DNA of 64,000 nucleotides from Rhopalosiphum padi (GCF_020882245.1 NW_026869996.1:5736602-5800601); one strand, 5' to 3'. Positions 35,127 to 48,960 are shown, counted from the first letter of the stretch. Notes: generated from the sequence alone by a model not told the origin. Program-made: numbers and translations.

Positions 35127-38100
35127 AAATTGTATTTAAGTATATTTAATAAAACCATGCAGATTTTAAGTGAAAATTTCATTTATTTAACTAAAGTGGG
35201 AAGATGGTGAATTTTTAAATCTGAGCGGAAATTGAAATATTTTACCTCTAGAAGGTTAAATTACGTTTTCTGGTGCACCTATGGAGTTATTAACTTAAAT
35301 CTAACATATAAAAATTGTAAATAAGTATATTAAATAAAACTATGCAGATTTTAACTGAAAATTTAATTTATTTAATTGTAGTGGGTAGAGGGTCATTTAC
35401 TAAATCTGAGCGGAAATTGAAATATTTTACCCCTAGAACGTAAAATAACGTTTTCTGGTGCACCTATGGGGTTATTAACTTAAATCTATCATATAAAAAT
35501 TGTAATTAAGTATATTAAATAAAACTATGCAGATTTTAAGTGAAAATTTAATTTATTTAATTGTAGTGGGTAGAGGGTCAATTATTAAATCTGAGCGGAA
35601 ATTGAAATATTTTACCCCTAGAACGTTAAATTACGTTTTCTGGTGTACCTATGGGGTTATTAACTTAAATCTAATATTTAAAAATTTAAATTTAATATAT
35701 TTAAAAAAACTCTTTAGTTTTAAAGTGAAAATTTTTTTTATTTAATTGTAGTGGGAAAAGGGTCAAATTATTAAATCTGAGCGGAAATTGAAATATTTTA
35801 CCCCTAGAACGTTAAATTACGTTTTCTGGTGCACCTATGGGGTTATTAACTTAAATCTAATATTTAAAAATTTAAATTTAATATATTTAAAAAAACTCTT
35901 TAGTTTTAAAGTGAAAATTTTTTTTATTTAATTGTAGTGGGAAAAGGGTCAATTATTAAATCTGAGCGGAAATTGAAATATTTTACCCCTAGAACGTTAA
36001 ATTACGTTTTCTGGTGCACCTATGGGGTTATTAACTTAAATCTAATATTTAAAAATTGTAATTTAATATATTTAAAAAAACTCTTTAGTTTTAAAGTGAA
36101 AATTTTTTTTTATTTAATTGTAGTGGGAAAAGGGTCAATTATTAAATCTGAGCGGAAATTGATATATTTTACCCCTAGAACGTTAAATTACGTTTTCTGG
36201 TGCACCTATGGTTTTATTAACTTAAATCTAATATTTAAAAATTGTAATTTAATATATTTAAAAAAACTCTTTAGTTTTAAAGTGAAAATTTTTTTTATTT
36301 AATTGTAGTGGGAAAAGGGTCAATTATTAAATCTGAGCGGAAATTGATATATTTTACCCCTAGAACGTTAAATTACGTTTTCTGGTGTACCTATGGGGTT
36401 ATTAACTTAAATCTAACATATAAAAAATTGTATTTAACTATATTTAATAAAACCATGCAGATTTTAAGTGAAAATTTCATTTATTTAACTAAAGTGGGAA
36501 GATGGTGAATTTTTAAATCTGAGCGGAAATTGAAATATTTTTCCCCTAGAACGTTAAATTACGTTTTCTGGTGCACCTATGGGGTTATTAACTTAAATCT
36601 AATATTTAAAAATTTAAATTTAATATATTTAAAAAAACTCTTTAGTTTTAAAGTGAAAATTTTTTTTATTTAATTGTAGTGGGAAAAGGGTCAATTATTA
36701 AATCTGAGCGGAAATTGAAATATTTTACCCCTAGAACGTTAAATTACGTTTTCTGGTGCACCTATGGGGTTATTAAATTAAACCTAACATATAAAAATTG
36801 TAATTAAGTATATTAAATAAAACTATGCAGATTTTAAGTGAAAATTTCATTTATTTAATTGTAGTGGGAAGAGGGTCATTTACTAAATCTGAGCGGAAAT
36901 TGAAATATTTTACCCCTAGAACGTAAAATAACGTTTTCTGGTGCACCTATGGTTTTATTAACTTAAATCTAACATATAAAAATTGTATTTAAGTATATTT
37001 AATAAAACCATGCAGATTTTAAGTGAAAATTTCATTTATTTAACTAAAGTGGGAAGATGGTGAATTTTTAAATCTGAGCGGAAATTGAAATATTTTACCC
37101 CTAGAACGTTAAATTACGTTTTCTGGTGCACCTATGGGGTTATTAACTTAAATCTAACATATAAAAATTGTAAATAAGTATATTAAATAAAACTATGCAG
37201 ATTTTAACTGAAAATTTAATTTATTTAATTGTAGTGGGTAGAGGGTCATTTACTAAATCTGAGCGGAAATTGAAATATTTTACCCCTAGAACGTAAAATA
37301 ACGTTTTCTGGTGCACCTATGGGGTTATTAACTTAAATCTATCATATAAAAATTGTAATTAAGTATATTAAATAAAACTATGCAGATTTTAAGTGAAAAT
37401 TTAATTTATTTAATTGTAGTGGGTAGAGGGTCAATTATTAAATCTGAGCGGAAATTGAAATATTTTACCCCTAGAACGTTAAATTACGTTTTCTGGTGTA
37501 CCTATGGGGTTATTAACTTAAATCTAATATTTAAAAATTTAAATTTAATATATTTAAAAAAACTCTTTAGTTTTAAAGTGAAAATTTTTTTTATTTAATT
37601 GTAGTGGGTAGAGGGTCAATTATTAAATCTGAGCGGAAATTGAAATATTTTACCCCTAGAACGTTAAATTACGTTTTCTGGTGTACCTATGGGGTTATTA
37701 ACTTAAATCTAATATTTAAAAATTTAAATTTAATATATTTAATAAAACCATGCAGATTTTAAGTGAAAATTTCATTTATTTAACTAAAGTGGGAAGATGG
37801 TGAATTTTTAAATCTGAGCGGAAATTGAAATATTTTACCCCTAGAACGTTAAATTACGTTTTCTGGTGCACCTATGGGGTTATTAACTTTAATCTAATAT
37901 TTAAAAATTTAAATTTAATATATTTAAAAAAACTCTTTAGTTTTAAAGTGAAAATTTTTTTTATTTAATTGTAGTGGGAAAAGGGTCAATTATTAAATCT
38001 GAGCGGAAATTGAAATATTTTACCCCTAGAACGTTAAATTACGTTTTCTGGTGCACCTATGGGGTTATTAACTTAAATCTAACATATAAAAATTGTATTT

Positions 38101-38225
38101 AAGTAAATTTAATAAAACCATGCAGATTTTAATTGAAAATTTCATTTATTTAACTAAAGTGGGAAGATGGTGAATTTTTAAATCTGAGCGGAAATTGAAA
38201 TATTTTACCTCTAGAACGTTAAATT
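35127..38225 (+). repeat. Transition block between the cassette domain and the 3.1-kb repeats
   Basis: Contains the last two cassettes (near 35261 and 37114) with runs of E and B monomers between them. It also has an A monomer ending TTTTCCCCTAG near 36540, a TTAAATTAAACC monomer near 36775 and the first GGTTTTATTAAC type A monomer near 36950. From 37741 to about 38400 the sequence matches 39961 to about 40620 at a spacing of exactly 2220 bp (12 monomers), including AACTTTAATC and the AAGTAAATTT type G monomer. Confidence 0.75.
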
Positions 38226-40628
38226 ACGTTTTCTGGTGTACCTATGGGGTTATTAACTTAAATCTAACATATAAAAATTGTATTTAAGTATATTTAATAA
38301 AACCATGCAGATTTTAAGTGAAAATTTCATTTATTTAACTAAAGTGGGAAGATGGTGAATTTTTAAATCTGAGCGGAAATTGAAATATTTTACCCCTAGA
38401 ACGTTAAATTACGTTTTCTGGTGCACCTATGGAGTTATTAACTTAAATCTAACATATAAAAATTGTAATTAAGTATATTAAATAAAACTATGCAGATTTT
38501 AACTGAAAATTTAATTTATTTAATTGTAGTGGGTAGAGGGTCATTTACTAAATCTGAGCAGAAATTGAAATATTTTACCCCTAGAACGTAAAATAACGTT
38601 TTCTGGTGCACCTATGGGGTTATTAACTTAAATCTATCATATAAAAATTGTAATTAAGTATATTAAATAAAACTATGCAGATTTAAAGTGAAAATTTAAT
38701 TTATTTAATTGTAGTGGGTAGAGGGTCAATTATTAAATCTGAGCGGAAATTGAAATATTTTACCCCTAGAACGTTAAATTACGTTTTCTGGTGTACCTAT
38801 GGGGTTATTAACTTAAATCTAACATATAAAAATTGTATTTAAGTATATTTAATAAACCATGCAGATTTTAAGTGAAAATTTCATTTATTTAACTAAAGTG
38901 GGAAGATGGTGAATTTTTAAATCTGAGCGGAAATTGAAATATTTTACCTCTAGAACGTTAAATTACGTTTTCTGGTGTACCTATGGGGTTATTAACTTAA
39001 ATCTAACATATAAAAATTGTATTTAAGTATATTTAATAAAACCATGCAGATTTTAAGTGAAAATTTCATTTATTTAACTAAAGTGGGAAGATGGTGAATT
39101 TTTAAATCTGAGCGGAAATTGAAATATTTTACCCCTAGAACGTTAAATTACGTTTTCTGGTGCACCTATGGTTTTATTAACTTAAATCTAATATTTAAAA
39201 ATTTAAATTTAATATATTTAAAAAAACTCTTTAGTTTTAAAGTGAAAATTTTTTTTATTTAATTGTAGTGGGAAAAGGGTCAATTATTAAATCTGAGCGG
39301 AAATTGAAATATTTTACCCCTAGAACGTTAAATTACGTTTTCTGGTGTACCTATGGGGTTATTAACTTAAATCTAATATTTAAAAATTTAAATTTAATAT
39401 ATTTAAAAAAACTCTTTAGTTTTAAAGTGAAAATTTTTTTTATTTAATTGTAGTGGGAAAAGGGTCAATTATTAAATCTGAGCGGAAATTGAAATATTTT
39501 ACCCCTAGAACGTTAAATTACGTTTTCTGGTGCACCTATGGGGTTATTAACTTAAATCTAATATTTAAAAATTTAAATTTAATATATTTAAAAAAACTCT
39601 TTAGTTTTAAAGTGAAAATTTTTTTTATTTAATTGTAGTGGGAAAAGGGTCAATTATTAAATCTGAGCGGAAATTGAAATATTTTACCCCTAGAACGTTA
39701 AATTACGTTTTGTGGTGCACCTATGGGGTTATTAACTTAAACCTAACATATAAAAAATTGTAATTAAGTATATTAAATAAAACTATGCAGATTTTAAGTG
39801 AAAATTTCATTTATTTAATTGTAGTGGGAAGAGGGTCATTTACTAAATCTGAGCGGAAATTGAAATATTTTACCCCTAGAACGTAAAATAACGTTTTCTG
39901 GTGCACCTATGGTTTTATTAACTTAAATCTAACATATAAAAATTGTATTTAAGTATATTTAATAAAACCATGCAGATTTTAAGTGAAAATTTCATTTATT
40001 TAACTAAAGTGGGAAGATGGTGAATTTTTAAATCTGAGCGGAAATTGAAATATTTTACCCCTAGAACGTTAAATTACGTTTTCTGGTGCACCTATGGGGT
40101 TATTAACTTTAATCTAATATTTAAAAATTTAAATTTAATATATTTAAAAAAACTCTTTAGTTTTAAAGTGAAAATTTTTTTTATTTAATTGTAGTGGGAA
40201 AAGGGTCAATTATTAAATCTGAGCGGAAATTGAAATATTTTACCCCTAGAACGTTAAATTACGTTTTCTGGTGCACCTATGGGGTTATTAACTTAAATCT
40301 AACATATAAAAATTGTATTTAAGTAAATTTAATAAAACCATGCAGATTTTAATTGAAAATTTCATTTATTTAACTAAAGTGGGAAGATGGTGAATTTTTA
40401 AATCTGAGCGGAAATTGAAATATTTTACCTCTAGAACGTTAAATTACGTTTTCTGGTGTACCTATGGGGTTATTAACTTAAATCTAACATATAAAAATTG
40501 TATTTAAGTATATTTAATAAAACCATGCAGATTTTAAGTGAAAATTTCATTTATTTAACTAAAGTGGGAAGATGGTGAATTTTTAAATCTGAGCGGAAAT
40601 TGAAATATTTTACCCCTAGAACGTTAAA

Positions 40629-40813
40629 TTACGTTTTCTGGTGCACCTATGGGGTTATTAACTTAAATCTAACATATAAAAATTGTATTTAAGTAAATTT
40701 AATAAAACCATGCAGATTTTAATTGAAAATTTCATTTATTTAACTAAAGTGGGAAGATGGTGAATTTTTAAATTTGAGCGGAAATTGAAATATTTAACCC
40801 CTAGAACGTAAAA
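40629..40813 (+). repeat. Type G monomer (representative)
   Basis: A type A derivative with AAGTAAATTTAAT for AAGTATATTTAAT, GATTTTAATTGAAAATTTC for GATTTTAAGTGAAAATTTC, and often TTTAAATTTGAGCGG for TTTAAATCTGAGCGG. It usually precedes a type F monomer. It occurs repeatedly between 38 and 54 kb and not in segment 1. Confidence 0.86.
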
Positions 40814-40998
40814 TAACGTTTTCTGGTGCACCTATGGTGTTATTAACCTAAATCTAATATTTAAAAATTGTAATTTAATATATTTAAAAAAACTCTTTAG
40901 TTTTAAAGTGAAAATTTATTTTATTTTATTTTAGTGGGAAAAGGGTCAATTATTAAATCTGAGCGGAAATTGATATATTTTACCCCTAGAACGTTAAA
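40814..40998 (+). repeat. Type F monomer (representative)
   Basis: A type B derivative that begins TAACGTTTTCTGG, reads GGTGTTATTAACCTAAATC, and replaces the T8 tract and TTGTAG with ATTTATTTTATTTTATTTTA, a short run of TTTTA pentamers. Later copies (44.9 kb onward) have AAAAAAAATCTTTAG and GTGCAAATTT. It defines the 40-56 kb domain. Confidence 0.86.
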
Positions 40999-41371
40999 TT
41001 ACGTTTTCTGGTGCACCTATGGGGTTATTAACTTAAATCTAATATTTAAAAATTGTAATTTAATATATTTAAAAAAACTCTTTAGTTTTAAAGTGAAAAT
41101 TTTTTTTTATTTAATTGTAGTGGGAAAAGGGTCAATTATTAAATCTGAGCGGAAATTGATATATTTTACCCCTAGAACGTTAAATTACGTTTTCTGGTGT
41201 ACCTATGGTGTTATTAACCTAAATCTAATATTTAAAAATTGTAATTTAATATATTTAAAAAAACTCTTTAGTTTTAAAGTGAAAATTTTTTTTATTTAAT
41301 TGTAGTGGGAAAAGGGTCAATTATTAAATCTGAGCGGAAATTGATATATTTTACCCCTAGAACGTAAAATA

Positions 41372-44300
41372 ACGTTTTCTGGTGTACCTATGGGGTTATT
41401 AACTTAAATCTAACATATAAAAATTGTATTTAAGTATATTTAATAAAACCATGCAGATTTTAAGTGAAAATTTCATTTATTTAACTAAAGTGGGAAGATG
41501 GTGAATTTTTAAATCTGAGCGGAAATTGAAATATTTTACCCCTAGAACGTTAAATTACGTTTTCTGGTGCACCTATGGAGTTATTAACTTAAATCTAACA
41601 TATAAAAATTGTAATTAAGTATATTAAATAAAACTATGCAGATTTTAACTGAAAATTTAATTTATTTAATTGTAGTGGGTAGAGGGTCATTTACTAAATC
41701 TGAGCAGAAATTGAAATATTTTACCCCTAGAACGTAAAATAACGTTTTCTGGTGCACCTATGGGGTTATTAACTTAAATCTATCATATAAAAATTGTAAT
41801 TAAGTATATTAAATAAAACTATGCAGATTTAAAGTGAAAATTTAATTTATTTAATTGTAGTGGGTAGAGGGTCAATTATTAAATCTGAGCGGAAATTGAA
41901 ATATTTTACCCCTAGAACGTTAAATTACGTTTTCTGGTGTACCTATGGGGTTATTAACTTAAATCTAACATATAAAAATTGTATTTAAGTATATTTAATA
42001 AACCATGCAGATTTTAAGTGAAAATTTCATTTATTTAACTAAAGTGGGAAGATGGTGAATTTTTAAATCTGAGCGGAAATTGAAATATTTTACCTCTAGA
42101 ACGTTAAATTACGTTTTCTGGTGTACCTATGGGGTTATTAACTTAAATCTAACATATAAAAATTGTATTTAAGTATATTTAATAAAACCATGCAGATTTT
42201 AAGTGAAAATTTCATTTATTTAACTAAAGTGGGAAGATGGTGAATTTTTAAATCTGAGCGGAAATTGAAATATTTTACCCCTAGAACGTTAAATTACGTT
42301 TTCTGGTGCACCTATGGTTTTATTAACTTAAATCTAATATTTAAAAATTTAAATTTAATATATTTAAAAAAACTCTTTAGTTTTAAAGTGAAAATTTTTT
42401 TTATTTAATTGTAGTGGGAAAAGGGTCAATTATTAAATCTGAGCGGAAATTGAAATATTTTACCCCTAGAACGTTAAATTACGTTTTCTGGTGTACCTAT
42501 GGGGTTATTAACTTAAATCTAATATTTAAAAATTTAAATTTAATATATTTAAAAAAACTCTTTAGTTTTAAAGTGAAAATTTTTTTTATTTAATTGTAGT
42601 GGGAAAAGGGTCAATTATTAAATCTGAGCGGAAATTGAAATATTTTACCCCTAGAACGTTAAATTACGTTTTCTGGTGCACCTATGGGGTTATTAACTTA
42701 AATCTAATATTTAAAAATTTAAATTTAATATATTTAAAAAAACTCTTTAGTTTTAAAGTGAAAATTTTTTTTATTTAATTGTAGTGGGAAAAGGGTCAAT
42801 TATTAAATCTGAGCGGAAATTGAAATATTTTACCCCTAGAACGTTAAATTACGTTTTGTGGTGCACCTATGGGGTTATTAACTTAAACCTAACATATAAA
42901 AATTGTAATTAAGTATATTAAATAAAACTATGCAGATTTTAAGTGAAAATTTCATTTATTTAATTGTAGTGGGAAGAGGGTCATTTACTAAATCTGAGCG
43001 GAAATTGAAATATTTTACCCCTAGAACGTAAAATAACGTTTTCTGGTGCACCTATGGTTTTATTAACTTAAATCTAACATATAAAAATTGTATTTAAGTA
43101 TATTTAATAAAACCATGCAGATTTTAAGTGAAAATTTCATTTATTTAACTAAAGTGGGAAGATGGTGAATTTTTAAATCTGAGCGGAAATTGAAATATTT
43201 TACCCCTAGAACGTTAAATTACGTTTTCTGGTGCACCTATGGGGTTATTAACTTTAATCTAATATTTAAAAATTTAAATTTAATATATTTAAAAAAACTC
43301 TTTAGTTTTAAAGTGAAAATTTTTTTTATTTAATTGTAGTGGGAAAAGGGTCAATTATTAAATCTGAGCGGAAATTGAAATATTTTACCCCTAGAACGTT
43401 AAATTACGTTTTCTGGTGCACCTATGGGGTTATTAACTTAAATCTAACATATAAAAATTGTATTTAAGTAAATTTAATAAAACCATGCAGATTTTAATTG
43501 AAAATTTCATTTATTTAACTAAAGTGGGAAGATGGTGAATTTTTAAATCTGAGCGGAAATTGAAATATTTTACCTCTAGAACGTTAAATTACGTTTTCTG
43601 GTGTACCTATGGGGTTATTAACTTAAATCTAACATATAAAAATTGTATTTAAGTATATTTAATAAAACCATGCAGATTTTAAGTGAAAATTTCATTTATT
43701 TAACTAAAGTGGGAAGATGGTGAATTTTTAAATCTGAGCGGAAATTGAAATATTTTACCCCTAGAACGTTAAATTACGTTTTCTGGTGCACCTATGGGGT
43801 TATTAACTTAAATCTAACATATAAAAATTGTATTTAAGTAAATTTAATAAAACCATGCAGATTTTAATTGAAAATTTCATTTATTTAACTAAAGTGGGAA
43901 GATGGTGAATTTTTAAATTTGAGCGGAAATTGAAATATTTAACCCCTAGAACGTAAAATAACGTTTTCTGGTGCACCTATGGTGTTATTAACCTAAATCT
44001 AATATTTAAAAATTGTAATTTAATATATTTAAAAAAACTCTTTAGTTTTAAAGTGAAAATTTATTTTATTTTATTTTAGTGGGAAAAGGGTCAATTATTA
44101 AATCTGAGCGGAAATTGATATATTTTACCCCTAGAACGTTAAATTACGTTTTCTGGTGCACCTATGGGGTTATTAACTTAAATCTAATATTTAAAAATTG
44201 TAATTTAATATATTTAAAAAAACTCTTTAGTTTTAAAGTGAAAATTTTTTTTTATTTAATTGTAGTGGGAAAAGGGTCAATTATTAAATCTGAGCGGAAA

Positions 44301-44516
44301 TTGATATATTTTACCCCTAGAACGTTAAATTACGTTTTCTGGTGTACCTATGGTGTTATTAACCTAAATCTAATATTTAAAAATTGTAATTTAATATATT
44401 TAAAAAAACTCTTTAGTTTTAAAGTGAAAATTTTTTTTATTTAATTGTAGTGGGAAAAGGGTCAATTATTAAATCTGAGCGGAAATTGATATATTTTACC
44501 CCTAGAACGTTAAATT
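41372..44516 (+). repeat. 17-monomer higher-order repeat, copy 2 (3145 bp)
   Basis: Near-identical to the preceding 3146 bp, with the same GAGCAG (41701), AATAAACCATG, TTTTGTGGTG (near 42855) and AACTTTAATC changes. The one-base length difference is explained by an extra A near 39753 in copy 1 (TATAAAAAATTG). The private G-to-A at GAGCGG shared by both copies shows that it predates the duplication. Confidence 0.86.
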
Positions 44517-45185
44517 ACGTTTTCTGGTGTACCTATGGGGTTATTAACTTAAATCTAACATATAAAAATTGTATTTAAGTATATTTAATAAAACCATGCA
44601 GATTTTAAGTGAAAATTTCATTTATTTAACTAAAGTGGGAAGATGGTGAATTTTTAAATCTGAGCGGAAATTGAAATATTTTACCCCTAGAACGTTAAAT
44701 TACGTTTTCTGGTGCACCTATGGGGTTATTAACTTAAATCTAACATATAAAAATTGTATTTAAGTAAATTTAATAAAACCATGCAGATTTTAATTGAAAA
44801 TTTCATTTATTTAACTAAAGTGGGAAGATGGTGAATTTTTAAATTTGAGCGGAAATTGAAATATTTTACCCCTAGAACGTAAAATAACGTTTTCTGGTGC
44901 ACCTATGGTGTTATTAACCTAAATCTAATATTTAAAAATTGTAATTTAATATATTTAAAAAAAATCTTTAGTTTTAAAGTGCAAATTTATTTTATTTTAT
45001 TTTAGTGGGAAAAGGGTCAATTATTAAATCTGAGCGGAAATTGATATATTTTACCCCTAGAACGTTAAATTACGTTTTCTGGTGCACCTATAGGGTTATT
45101 AACTTAAATCTAATATTTAAAAATTGTAATTTAATATATTTAAAAAAACTCTTTAGTTTTAAAGTGAAAATTTTTTTTATTTAAT
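42370..45185 (+). repeat. 2.96-kb-period repeat, upstream copy
   Basis: About 15 monomers that recur 2960-2961 bp downstream at 45330-48146. Shared features are the run of three E-containing monomers, TTTTGTGGTGC, GGTTTTATTAAC, AACTTTAATC, G and F monomers, AGTGCAAATTTATTTT and CTATAGGGTTATTAAC (45091). It overlaps the second half of the 17-monomer repeat, so the same monomers belong to two duplication events. Confidence 0.82.
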
Positions 45186-45329
45186 TGTAGTGGGAAAAGG
45201 GTCAATCATTAAATCTGAGCGGAAATTGATATATTTTACCCCTAGAACGTTAAATTACGTTTTCTGGTGTAGCTATGGGGTTATTAACCTAAATCTAATA
45301 TTTAAAAATTGTAATTTAAAATATTTAAA
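45186..45329 (+). repeat. Unshared spacer between the 2.96-kb copies
   Basis: Less than one monomer, with GTCAATCATT and GTGTAGCTATGG. Both changes recur at 52976 and 53043, within a longer match to 52.3-53.2 kb at about 7.77 kb spacing. It is therefore shared with a more distant part of the array. Confidence 0.7.
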
Positions 45330-48146
45330 AAAACTCTTTAGTTTTAAAGTGAAAATTTTTTTTATTTAATTGTTGTGGGAAAAGGGTCAATTATTAAATC
45401 TGAGCGGAAATTGAAATATTTTACCCCTAGAACGTTAAATTACGTTTTCTGGTGTACCTATGGGGTTATTAACTTAAATCTAATATTTAAAAATTTAAAT
45501 TTAATATATTTAAAAAAACTCTTTAGTTTTAAAGTGAAAATTTTTTTTATTTAATTGTAGTGGGAAAAGGGTCAATTATTAAATCTGAGCGGAAATTGAA
45601 ATATTTTACCCCTAGAACGTTAAATTACGTTTTCTGGTGCACCTATGGGGTTATTAACTTAAATCTAATATTTAAAAATTTAAATTTAATATATTTAAAA
45701 AAACTCTTTAGTTTTAAAGTGAAAATTTTTTTTATTTAATTGTAGTGGGAAAAGGGTCAATTATTAAATCTGAGCGGAAATTGAAATATTTTACCCCTAG
45801 AACGTTAAATTACGTTTTGTGGTGCACCTATGGGGTTATTAACTTAAACCTAACATATAAAAATTGTAATTAAGTATATTAAATAAAACTATGCAGATTT
45901 TAAGTGAAAATTTCATTTATTTAATTGTAGTTGGAAGAGGGTCATTTACTAAATCTGAGCGGAAATTGAAATATTTTACCCCTAGAACGTAAAATAACGT
46001 TTTCTGGTGCACCTATGGTTTTATTAACTTAAATCTAACATATAAAAATTGTATTTAAGTATATTTAATAAAACCATGCAGATTTTAAGTGAAAATTTCA
46101 TTTATTTAACTAAAGTGGGAAGATGGTGAATTTTTAAATCTGAGCGGAAATTGAAATATTTTACCCCTAGAACGTTAAATTACGTTTTCTGGTGCACCTA
46201 TGGGGTTATTAACTTTAATCTAATATTTAAAAATTTAAATTTAATATATTTAAAAAAACTCTTTAGTTTTAAAGTGAAAATTTTTTTTATTTAATTGTAG
46301 TGGGAAAAGGGTCAATTATTAAATCTGAGCGGAAATTGAAATATTTTACCCCTAGAACGTTAAATTACGTTTTCTGGTGCACCTATGGGGTTATTAACTT
46401 AAATCTAACATATAAAAATTGTATTTAAGTAAATTTAATAAAACCATGCAGATTTTAATTGAAAATTTCATTTATTTAACTAAAGTGGGAAGATGGTGAA
46501 TTTTTAAATCTGAGCGGAAATTGAAATATTTTACCTCTAGAACGTTAAATTACGTTTTCTGGTGTACCTATGGGGTTATTAACTTAAATCTAACATATAA
46601 AAATTGTATTTAAGTATATTTAATAAAACCATGCAGATTTTAAGTGAAAATTTCATTTATTTAACTAAAGTGGGAAGATGGTGAATTTTTAAATCTGAGC
46701 GGAAATTGAAATATTTTACCCCTAGAACGTTAAATTACGTTTTCTGGTGCACCTATGGGGTTATTAACTTAAATCTAACATATAAAAATTGTATTTAAGT
46801 AAATTTAATAAAACCATGCAGATTTTAATTCAAATTTCATTTATTTAACTAAAGTGGGAAGATGGTGAATTTTTAAATTTGAGCGGAAATTGAAATATTT
46901 TACCCCTAGAACGTAAAATAACGTTTTCTGGTGCACCTATGGTGTTATTAACCTAAATCTAATATTTAAAAATTGTAATTTAATATATTTAAAAAAACTC
47001 TTTAGTTTTAAAGTGAAAATTTATTTTATTTTATTTTAGTGGGAAAAGGGTCAATTATTAAATCTGAGCGGAAATTGATATATTTTACCCCTAGAACGTT
47101 AAATTACGTTTTCTGGTGCACCTATGGGGTTATTAACTTAAATCTAATATTTAAAAATTGTAATTTAATATATTTAAAAAAACTCTTTAGTTTTAAAGTG
47201 AAAATTTTTTTTTATTTAATTGTAGTGGGAAAAGGGTCAATTATTAAATCTGAGCGGAAATTGATATATTTTACCCCTAGAACGTTAAATTACGTTTTCT
47301 GGTGTACCTATGGTGTTATTAACCTAAATCTAATATTTAAAAATTGTAATTTAATATATTTAAAAAAACTCTTTAGTTTTAAAGTGAAAATTTTTTTTAT
47401 TTAATTGTAGTGGGAAAAGGGTCAATTATTAAATCTGAGCGGAAATTGATATATTTTACCCCTAGAACGTTAAATTACGTTTTCTGGTGTACCTATGGGG
47501 TTATTAACTTAAATCTAACATATAAAAATTGTATTTAAGTATATTTAATAAAACCATGCAGATTTTAAGTGAAAATTTCATTTATTTAACTAAAGTGGGA
47601 AGATGGTGAATTTTTAAATCTGAGCGGAAATTGAAATATTTTACCCCTAGAACGTTAAATTACGTTTTCTGGTGCACCTATGGGGTTATTAACTTAAATC
47701 TAACATATAAAAATTGTATTTAAGTAAATTTAATAAAACCATGCAGATTTTAATTGAAAATTTCATTTATTTAACTAAAGTGGGAAGATGGTGAATTTTT
47801 AAATTTGAGCGGAAATTGAAATATTTTACCCCTAGAACGTAAAATAACGTTTTCTGGTGCACCTATGGTGTTATTAACCTAAATCTAATATTTAAAAATT
47901 GTAATTTAATATATTTAAAAAAAATCTTTAGTTTTAAAGTGCAAATTTATTTTATTTTATTTTAGTGGGAAAAGGGTCAATTATTAAATCTGAGCGGAAA
48001 TTGATATATTTTACCCCTAGAACGTTAAATTACGTTTTCTGGTGCACCTATAGGGTTATTAACTTAAATCTAATATTTAAAAATTGTAATTTAATATATT
48101 TAAAAAAACTCTTTAGTTTTAAAGTGAAAATTTTTTTTATTTAATT
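45330..48146 (+). repeat. 2.96-kb-period repeat, downstream copy
   Basis: Downstream copy of 42370-45185 with matching order. Private differences include GTTGTGGG near 45373, GTAGTTGGAAG near 45927 and a 2-base shortening TTTTAATTCAAATTTC near 46830. The match ends where 45181 continues GTAGTGGG and this copy reads GTTGTGGG. Confidence 0.82.
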
Positions 48147-48960
48147 GTTGTGGGAAAAGGGTCAATTATTAAATCTGAGCGGAAATTGAAATATTTTACC
48201 CCTAGAACGTAAAATAATGTTTTCTGGTGCACCTATGGGGTTATTAACTTAAATCTAATATTTAAAAATTGTAATTTAATATATTTAAAAAAACTCTTTA
48301 GTTTTAAAGTGAAAATTTTTTTTATTTAATTGTAGTGGGAAAAGGGTCAATTATTAAATCTGAGCGGAAATTGATATATTTTACCCCTAGAACGTTAAAT
48401 TACGTTTTCTGCTGTACCTATGGGGTTATTAACTTAAATCTAACATATAAAAATTGTATTTAAGTATATTTAATAAAACCATGCAGATTTTAAGTGAAAA
48501 TTTCATTTATTTAACTAAAGTGGGAAGATGGTGAATTTTTAAATCTGAGCGGAAATTGAAATATTTTACCCCTTGAACGTTAAATTACGTTTTCTGGTGC
48601 ACCTATGGGGTTGTTAACTTAAATCTAACATATAAAAATTGTATTTAAGTAAATTTAATAAAACCATGCAGATTTTAATTGAAAATTTCATTTATTTAAC
48701 TAAAGTGGGAAGATGGTGAATTTTTAAATTTGAGCGGAAATTGAAATATTTTACCCCTAGAACGTAAAATAACGTTTTCTGGTGCACCTATGGTGTTATT
48801 AACCTAAATCTAATATTTAAAAATTGTAATTTAATATATTTAAAAAAAATCTTTAGTTTTAAAGTGCAAATTTATTTTATTTTATTTTAGTGGGAAAAGG
48901 GTCAATTATTAAATCTGAGCGGAAATTGATATATTTTACCCCTAGAACGTTAAATTACGT
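48130..48960 (+). repeat. 4998-bp-spaced duplication, upstream copy
   Basis: Shares with 53128-53958 the private changes GTTGTGGG, AACGTAAAATAATGTT (CpG lost, near 48211), TTTTCTGCTGTACC (near 48405) and CCCCTTGAACG (near 48570). It is followed by different monomers in the two places. Confidence 0.82.

Larger units (their letters stand above)
27297..37668 (+). repeat. Domain of ten D-C'-E three-monomer cassettes
   Basis: A fixed trio of about 555 bp starts near 27297, 28225, 29337, 30077, 31558, 32485, 33597, 34335, 35261 and 37114. D has TGTAAATAAGTATATT, TTTTAACTG and GGTCATTTACT. C' begins TAACGTTTTCTGG and has CTATCATATA and GGGTAGAGGG. E has AAAAATTTAAATTTAATAT in a type B frame. The order never changes, while the A and B monomers between cassettes vary from one to several. 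D and C' without E reappear near 38410 and 41560, linking this domain to the next. Confidence 0.85.
38226..41371 (+). repeat. 17-monomer higher-order repeat, copy 1 (about 3146 bp)
   Basis: Repeated directly downstream. Shared private changes are GAGCAG for GAGCGG (38555), GATTTAAAGTG (near 38681), AATAAACCATG with one A lost (near 38853), TTTTGTGGTGCACC (near 39709) and AACTTTAATC. The F monomers with TTTTATTTTATTTTAG near 40914 are also shared. It contains A, D/C', E, G and F classes. Confidence 0.85.

Noticed and set aside
40934..41299. 121-codon open frame repeated at 44079, 47039, 51850 and 55554
   Set aside because: Repetition reflects duplication of the same F-B-B monomer run, not selection on a protein. 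The translation is the same repeat peptide in successive frames.
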